The notes beneath the pieces were generated by a model, which was given only the letters and a program-made list of their open reading frames with translations, was not told the origin of the DNA and made no database searches. Positions 59,499-64,000 of a stretch of 64,000 nt of DNA are shown here, piece by piece (the first letter of the stretch is position 1; each line of letters begins with the position of its first letter). A program made the position numbers and the translations under genes. Source of the DNA: Streptomyces sp. NBC_01481 (GTDB taxonomy: Bacteria > Actinomycetota > Actinomycetes > Streptomycetales > Streptomycetaceae); assembly GCF_026339995.1 (NCBI RefSeq), contig NZ_JAPEPT010000006.1, positions 310,001 through 374,000 on the forward strand. Direction: 5' to 3'.

Positions 59499-60209
59499 TC
59501 ACAGGTTCTTCAGAGCCTCGCGTACGGACAGCGGCGCGAGCCGGTCCCGGTGCCGCTCGACGAAGTCGCGTACCGCGTCGGCATCTGTCTTGGCGTACTC
59601 GCGCAGGCACCAGCCGATCGCCTTGCGGATGAAGAAGTCGGGGTGGTCGGCACGGCGCAGGCAGTAGGCGAAGAGCCGTTCCGTATCCGTCGCGTCCTTG
59701 TAGCCGAGCTGATGGAGCAGCGCGGTGCGCGCGACCCACAGGTCGTCGTCCTCGATCCAGCTGTCCATGACGGACTTCAGCCCGGGATCGGCGCTCACGA
59801 GCGGTCCGGCGACATGTGAGGCGAGGGCGTCGACGGTGTCCCACCAGGAGACGGTGACGACGAGATGGCGTACGACCGGCAGCAAGCCGGAGGAGCAGCG
59901 CTTCACATGGCGGCGCAGATAGTCGACCGCGAAGTACTGGTACTCGCGCTCGGGCAGCTCCCAGCAGCGCAGGGCGATCGCCGTGCAGTCGGCCTCGTCG
60001 GGGACGGCGGTGCCGTCGAGAACGGTGCGGGAGAGCTCGCGGCGGGCGCCGGTATAGAGCCCGAGGAAGGGCGCGATGCCCTTCATGTACGCGGCGGCCG
60101 ACTCGGCCCTGACCGCATCGGCGCCGGTCGGGTACATGGCGGTGAGGCGCGCAAGGACGGTGTCGGCGAGCTCGCTGTGCGGGACGGCGGGCGGGTGGAC
60201 CGGGGTCAT
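59499..60209 (-). CDS. AlkD-like DNA alkylation repair protein
   Basis: 236 residues of HEAT-like repeats, the AlkD fold. Family motifs are AYMKGIAPFLGLYTGARREL, REYQYFAVDYLRRHVKRCSS, TVSWWDTVDALASHVAGPLV and HPDFFIRKAIGWCLREYAKT. The Trp-Asp of SWWDTVD corresponds to the lesion-binding site. It excises cationic alkylpurines such as N3- and N7-alkyl bases. ATG 60209 is the likely start; GTG 60218 is an alternative. It is divergent from the TVP38 gene, 49 bases apart. Confidence 0.9.
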   Translation of the reverse strand: MTPVHPPAVPHSELADTVLARLTAMYPTGADAVRAESAAAYMKGIAPFLGLYTGARRELSRTVLDGTAVPDEADCTAIALRCWELPEREYQYFAVDYLRRHVKRCSSGLLPVVRHLVVTVSWWDTVDALASHVAGPLVSADPGLKSVMDSWIEDDDLWVARTALLHQLGYKDATDTERLFAYCLRRADHPDFFIRKAIGWCLREYAKTDADAVRDFVERHRDRLAPLSVREALKNL

Positions 60210-60258
60210 GCGGCTCACATTACGGCGATCACATCCCCCTGTCGGTTAGTCTCCCCGG

Positions 60259-60963
60259 ATGCTCGACCCCGTCCCCCGGCCCGCATCGGGCCTCGCCGTG
60301 CGCTGCACGAGGGCGCTGTTCTCGCCGTGGTCGCGGCTGTCGCTGCTCGTGGCGATGCTGGCCGCCGCCGCGGTGACGGTGGTGTTGTACGAGCCGCAGC
60401 GGATGCTCTCCGCGGGCTGGCCGCCGCAACTGAGCGGGGCTGCCGCGGTGGTGCTGTTCGGCGTCGCGTACGGGGCGTGCACCGCGGCCTTCGTGCCGCG
60501 CCCGCTGCTCAATCTGGCGGCGGGCGCGCTCTTCGGCTCGCAGGCCGGGTTCGTCTCGGCGCTCGCCGGGACGGTGCTGGGTGCGGGTATCTCGTTCACG
60601 CTGGGGCGACTGCTCGGGCAGGACGCGCTGCGGCCACTGCTGCGGGGGCGTTGGCTGAAGGCGGCCGACGCCCAGCTGAGCAGGCACGGCTTCCGCTCGA
60701 TGCTGTCTGTGCGGCTCTTCCCCGGCGTGCCCTTCGCCGCGGCGAACTACTGCGCCGCCGTCTCCCGTATGCGCTATGTCCCTTTTCTGCTGGCGACGGC
60801 GATCGGCTCGATCCCGAACACGGCGGCGTATGTGGTCGCGGGCAGCCGGGCGGGCTCGCCGACGTCCCCGGCGTTCCTGATCGCGATGGGCTTCATCGTG
60901 GTGACGGGGCTGGCCGCGGCCTGGGTCGCCTGGTGCAAGCGGCACCGGCTGCGGGGGCGTTAG
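60259..60963 (+). CDS. TVP38/TMEM64-family membrane protein
   Basis: 234 residues with five or six hydrophobic segments. Family features are AGALFGSQAGFVSALAGTVL, RHGFRSMLSVRLFPGVPFAA and the C-terminal AIGSIPNTAAYVVAGS. The DedA/VTT superfamily moves lipids across membranes. The N-terminal 30 residues are an Arg/Ser-rich cytoplasmic extension. It lies 317 bases before uppP in the same direction, and a functional link in undecaprenyl lipid recycling is possible. Confidence 0.88.
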   Translation: MLDPVPRPASGLAVRCTRALFSPWSRLSLLVAMLAAAAVTVVLYEPQRMLSAGWPPQLSGAAAVVLFGVAYGACTAAFVPRPLLNLAAGALFGSQAGFVSALAGTVLGAGISFTLGRLLGQDALRPLLRGRWLKAADAQLSRHGFRSMLSVRLFPGVPFAAANYCAAVSRMRYVPFLLATAIGSIPNTAAYVVAGSRAGSPTSPAFLIAMGFIVVTGLAAAWVAWCKRHRLRGR

Positions 60964-61280
60964 ACCAGGGGCCCAGGGCGCCCCGCTGCCTCATCTGCTC
61001 GCCACCACTGCCCAGTTGGCGTGGGAGGAGTGGAGCGCACCCCGGGCCTGCGCACCAAGGCGTGGGCCGCGTCCGGGCGTTGAGCGGGGGACGGTGGCAT
61101 GCGGCTCCATGGGCGCCGTCCGGCCCGCCCCGCGAGGGGGCGGGCGCCCGGCGCGGGCGCTCACAGGGGCTGCGAGATTCCCGCCGATCGGGGGACGCTA
61201 GGCTTCCTGAGACCTGGCGCATGATCGGGAACGCTACGCGCCGTCAGACCGTGATCATTTCTTGGGTGGCGTAGTTTTCG
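60964..61280 (+). promoter_or_regulatory. Gap before uppP
   Basis: 317 bases with no gene. GC-rich inverted repeats near 61130-61160 (GCGGGCGCCCG-type) may end the TVP38 transcript. The 40 bases before uppP are A/T-richer and include TAGTTT (61272-61277), but this is only three bases from the ATG, so the actual promoter is unclear. Confidence 0.4.
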
Positions 61281-62156
61281 ATGTCTTGGTTCGAATCATT
61301 CATCCTCGGGCTCGTCCAGGGACTGACCGAGTTCCTGCCGATCTCCTCCAGCGCGCATCTGCGGCTCACCGCCGCATTCGCCGGCTGGGAGGACCCGGGC
61401 GCCGCCTTCACCGCGATCACCCAGATCGGCACCGAGACGGCCGTCCTCATCTACTTCCGCAAGGACATCGCACGCATCGTCTCCGCCTGGTTCCGTTCCC
61501 TGACGAACAAGGAGCTGCGCAGTGACCACGACGCCCAGATGGGCTGGCTGGTCATCGTGGGTTCGATTCCGATCGGTGTGCTCGGCGTCACGTTCAAGGA
61601 CCAGATCGAGGGCCCGTTCCGGGATCTGCGGCTGATCGCCACGACCCTGATCGTGATGGGCATAGTCCTCGGCATCGCCGACCGTCTCGCCGCCCGTGAC
61701 GAGCAGGGCGGCAAGCACCGGGCCATCAAGCAGCGCAAGACGCTGCAGGAGCTGGGTGTCAAGGACGGTCTGATCTACGGTGCCTGCCAGGCGATGGCCC
61801 TGATTCCGGGCGTCTCACGCTCGGGCGCGACCATCAGCGGCGGTCTGCTGATGGGCTATACGCGTGAGGCGGCGGCTCGCTACTCGTTCCTGCTGGCCAT
61901 CCCGGCAGTGCTGGCCTCGGGCGCCTTCGAGCTGAAGGACGCGAGCGAGGGCGGGCATGTGGACTGGCCGCAGACCTTCTTCGCGACGATCATCGCCTTC
62001 GCCGTGGGCTACGCGGTGATCGCCTGGTTCATGAAGTTCATCACTACGAAGAGCTTCATGCCCTTCGTGATCTACCGCATTCTGCTGGGAATCCTGCTGT
62101 TCATCCTGGTCGGAACGGATGCGCTGAGCCCCCACGCGGGTGAGTCGGGCGGCTGA
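61281..62156 (+). CDS. uppP: Undecaprenyl-diphosphatase
   Basis: 291 residues with about eight membrane helices. Signature motifs are GLVQGLTEFLPISSSAHL (ExxxE-type motif) and LIPGVSRSGATISGGLLMGY (PGxSRSxxT). It removes a phosphate from undecaprenyl diphosphate to recycle the lipid carrier for peptidoglycan synthesis, and members confer bacitracin resistance. The ATG at 61281 is the family start; no Shine-Dalgarno sequence is seen. Single gene, with its own promoter region upstream. Confidence 0.95.
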   Translation: MSWFESFILGLVQGLTEFLPISSSAHLRLTAAFAGWEDPGAAFTAITQIGTETAVLIYFRKDIARIVSAWFRSLTNKELRSDHDAQMGWLVIVGSIPIGVLGVTFKDQIEGPFRDLRLIATTLIVMGIVLGIADRLAARDEQGGKHRAIKQRKTLQELGVKDGLIYGACQAMALIPGVSRSGATISGGLLMGYTREAAARYSFLLAIPAVLASGAFELKDASEGGHVDWPQTFFATIIAFAVGYAVIAWFMKFITTKSFMPFVIYRILLGILLFILVGTDALSPHAGESGG

Positions 62157-62209
62157 GGCGCGTTGACGCGGGACTGACGGCTGTCGTACCCAGGCCTTAG
62201 CCTGTCTGC

Positions 62210-62383
62210 ATGTCCCCCTTGTCCCGCGAGTCAGAAACCGCGTTGTCCGCCGCCGAGCTCAATGCCCGGATCCGAGAGCTGTGGGCGGACGGCGAGCTGC
62301 CCGACGACCGGCGCCCGGAGTACGAGGCACTGGTGGTGGAGTGGGCCGCGGCCGCGCTCGGGGACGTGCAGCACGCCGCCTGA
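62210..62383 (+). CDS. Small conserved hypothetical protein, 57 residues
   Basis: Begins MSPLSRESETALSAAELNAR, then IRELWADGELPDDRRPEYEA and ends GDVQHAA. It is helical and acidic, with high-GC third positions, which supports coding. A -10-like TAGCCT (62198-62203) lies six bases before the ATG and CTGACG (62174-62179) fits a -35 at 18 bases, so the message is probably leaderless. Function unknown. The methyltransferase gene follows after 64 bases. Confidence 0.68.
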   Translation: MSPLSRESETALSAAELNARIRELWADGELPDDRRPEYEALVVEWAAAALGDVQHAA

Positions 62384-62447
62384 GCGCGGGGCGGGCAGGC
62401 CGGGAGCGCTCGGCGTGATCGCGGGCTCGGCTAGCCTGAGTGCCACA

Positions 62448-63605
62448 ATGAATCGTTTGACCACGTCATGGGGCGGCTTCGAGCTCGCCCGCTTCCCCGA
62501 GGACCCCCGCGACACGCTCCGCGCCTGGGACGCCGCCGACGAGTACCTTCTGGGGCAGCTCAAGGGGATCGACGACGCCGCGCCCACGGATCTGACCGGC
62601 ACGCCGGCCGTCGTCGGGGACCGCTGGGGCGCCCTCGCCACCTCGCTCGCAGCCCACCGGCCCGTACAGATCACGGACTCCTTCCTCGGCCAGGAAGCGA
62701 CCCGGGCGAATCTGGCCCGCAACGGCATCGACGTGGACGCGGTACGCCTCCAGTCGGTCAGGGACCTGCCGCCGGAGCGTATCGACGTACTGCTGATCCG
62801 GGTGCCCAAGAGCCTCGCGCTGCTGGAGGACCAGCTGCACCGCCTCGCGCCCGCCGTGCACGCGGACACGGTCGTCGTGGGCGCCGGGATGGTCAGCGAG
62901 ATCCACACCTCGACGCTGAAGCTGTTCGAGCGGATCCTCGGTCCGACCAGGACCTCGCTCGCGGTGAAGAAGGCGCGGCTCATCTTCTGTACGCCCGACC
63001 CCAGACTCGCCCGCACCCCGAGCCCCTGGCCGCTGCGCTATGCGCTGCCCGACGACGTGGGCGTGCTCGCGGGCCGGACCGTCACCAATCACGCGGGCAT
63101 CTTCTGCGCCGAGCGCCTCGACATCGGCACCCGTTTCTTTCTGCGGAGCCTGCCGGAGCGGCACGGTCCGGAGCGGGTCGTCGACCTGGGCTGCGGCAAC
63201 GGCGTGGTGGGCGCGGCGGCCGCGCTGGCCAATCCGGCGGCCTCGGTGACCTTCATCGACGAGTCGTTCTCGGCGGTCGCCTCGGCCGAGGCGACGTACC
63301 GCGAGAACGTCCCGTCGGACACGAAGGCGGAGTTCCTGGTGGGCGACGGTCTGTCGGGTGTGCCGGACGCGTCCGTCGATCTGGTGCTGAACAATCCGCC
63401 GTTCCACTCGCACCGGGCGACGACGGACACGGCCGCCCGCCGGATGTTCGGCGAGTCGCGCCGTGCCCTGCGGCCCGGGGGCGAGCTCTGGGTCGTCGGA
63501 AACCGCCACCTCGGCTATCACCTGAGACTGCGCCGCCTCTTCGGGAACTGCGAAGTCGTCGCCGGCGACCCGAAGTTCGTGGTGCTGCGGGCCGTCAGGA
63601 AGTAG
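62448..63605 (+). CDS. RsmC/RlmG-like class I methyltransferase
   Basis: 385 residues in two halves. The N-terminal half is the inactive methyltransferase-like domain typical of RsmC/RlmG. The C-terminal half has the SAM motif VVDLGCGNGVVGAAAALANP and the catalytic LVLNNPPFHSH (NPPF, N2-guanine type). It likely methylates guanine N2 in 16S or 23S rRNA. ATG 62448 is preceded by TAGCCT (62432-62437) and no ribosome binding site. The stop codon TAG (63603-63605) is the first three bases of a MITE-like element. Confidence 0.88.
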   Translation: MNRLTTSWGGFELARFPEDPRDTLRAWDAADEYLLGQLKGIDDAAPTDLTGTPAVVGDRWGALATSLAAHRPVQITDSFLGQEATRANLARNGIDVDAVRLQSVRDLPPERIDVLLIRVPKSLALLEDQLHRLAPAVHADTVVVGAGMVSEIHTSTLKLFERILGPTRTSLAVKKARLIFCTPDPRLARTPSPWPLRYALPDDVGVLAGRTVTNHAGIFCAERLDIGTRFFLRSLPERHGPERVVDLGCGNGVVGAAAALANPAASVTFIDESFSAVASAEATYRENVPSDTKAEFLVGDGLSGVPDASVDLVLNNPPFHSHRATTDTAARRMFGESRRALRPGGELWVVGNRHLGYHLRLRRLFGNCEVVAGDPKFVVLRAVRK

Positions 63606-63766
63606 GTCCTGTCCGGTCGATCAGGCCGGATCAGTGAGCGGGGTCTGGTGCGGTGCATCGCAAGGCGGAGGATGGAGCCCACGCGGAGCGTAGGCGACTG
63701 ACGACAACGCGGCGAGGTGCCGTGCCAGGGCACGCGAGCCCGGCAAGATCGGCCGGACAGGACCTA
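63603..63766. mobile_element. MITE-like element with 14-bp terminal inverted repeats
   Basis: TAGGTCCTGTCCGG (63603-63616) and CCGGACAGGACCTA (63753-63766) are perfect inverted repeats bounding 164 bases with no gene. The outer TA on each side may be a TA target duplication, as with IS630/Tc1-type elements. It begins exactly at the stop codon of the methyltransferase gene and ends 10 bases before the flavin reductase stop. I recall similar sequences being repeated in other Streptomyces genomes. Confidence 0.7.
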
Positions 63767-63776
63767 ACCGCCGGGC

Positions 63777-64000
63777 TCAGCGGCCCAGGCCGTCGGCGCC
63801 GTCCTGCCACTCGGCGTAGGGAACACGGGAGATCTCGCGTACGCCTCCGAGCGTGCCCCATTCGTCCTTGCCGAGCCGGGTGAGCGGCGCCAGCTTCGTC
63901 ACCTCGGGGTGCCCGCCGGCCATCACTTCCTTGCTGACGACGGCATGGACGACGCGGCCGAAGACGACCGTCGAGTCGCCGAGTCGTACGGTGCTGTGCA
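63777..64000 (-). CDS. Flavin reductase family protein (5' end outside window)
   Basis: The last 74 residues are visible: VRLGDSTVVFGRVVHAVVSK, then HPEVTKLAPLTRLGKDEWGT and REISRVPYAEWQDG. These match the C-terminal half of FMN-binding split-barrel flavin reductase-like proteins (DIM6/NTAB type). The start lies beyond 64000. Such enzymes reduce flavin with NAD(P)H or bind FMN. The stop lies ten bases from the MITE-like element. Confidence 0.8.
   Translation of the reverse strand, partial: HSTVRLGDSTVVFGRVVHAVVSKEVMAGGHPEVTKLAPLTRLGKDEWGTLGGVREISRVPYAEWQDGADGLGR

Overview
The window is high-GC actinobacterial DNA, almost certainly from a Streptomyces chromosome. Signs are codons ending in G or C, frequent GTG starts, leaderless promoters, mycothiol-linked enzymes, a LAL-type LuxR regulator, an ECF sigma factor with a SnoaL-like tail, and a divergent second-type EF-Tu (tuf3-like). 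No rRNA, tRNA or CRISPR array was found.

Left core (1-28940): the end of a large FtsX-type ABC permease; two coupled CNNM/CBS membrane proteins; an orphan holin; a mycothiol-dependent isomerase-family fusion protein; an SGNH hydrolase; purB overlapping mug; ROK, GntR and ECF sigma regulators; an alpha/beta hydrolase convergent with a DMT transporter; a MocR regulator; a Tat-exported PhoD phosphatase behind a PHO box; a trans-sulfuration enzyme divergent from an Lrp regulator; a DUF885 peptidase-like protein; and sbcCD, yigZ and a CoA-binding protein.

Accessory cluster 1 (29464-34006) is the most interesting part. It looks like a ribosomal peptide (RiPP) locus. A radical SAM/SPASM maturase is translationally coupled to a 62-residue precursor whose C-terminus carries three aromatic-x-K/S/R triplets (FHK, FQS, WSR). 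These face a probable 2OG-Fe(II) oxygenase, and a divergent STAND NTPase-TPR protein carries an N-terminal motif resembling bacterial amyloid-signalling motifs. The maturase, the oxygenase and the STAND gene each contain one rare TTA codon, so output may depend on bldA.

A short core stretch (34152-37078) holds a YbaK-type protein, a cupin regulator, an EamA transporter and an acetyltransferase.

Accessory region 2 (37373-48782) starts with a DUF559 nuclease, a DUF7848 protein, an XRE regulator and small hypothetical or membrane proteins. It continues as an integrated element (about 41150-48782) with a serine integrase, a primase-polymerase, a replication-type ATPase and a chain of overlapping small genes. 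One of these encodes an HK97-type prohead protease fused to an HExxH domain. No capsid, terminase or transfer gene is present, so it resembles a phage satellite more than a prophage or a conjugative element.

Right core (49194-64000): a LAL regulator divergent from an anti-sigma-like ATPase, gamma-carbonic anhydrase, DedA, a thioesterase-fold protein, a repeat-rich membrane protein, a spermidine-synthase-like protein with a patatin, a repeat-filled intergenic region, tuf3-like EF-Tu, an AlkD-like protein, a TVP38 protein, uppP, a 57-residue protein, an RsmC/RlmG-like methyltransferase, a MITE-like element placed exactly on that gene's stop codon, and the end of a flavin reductase gene.
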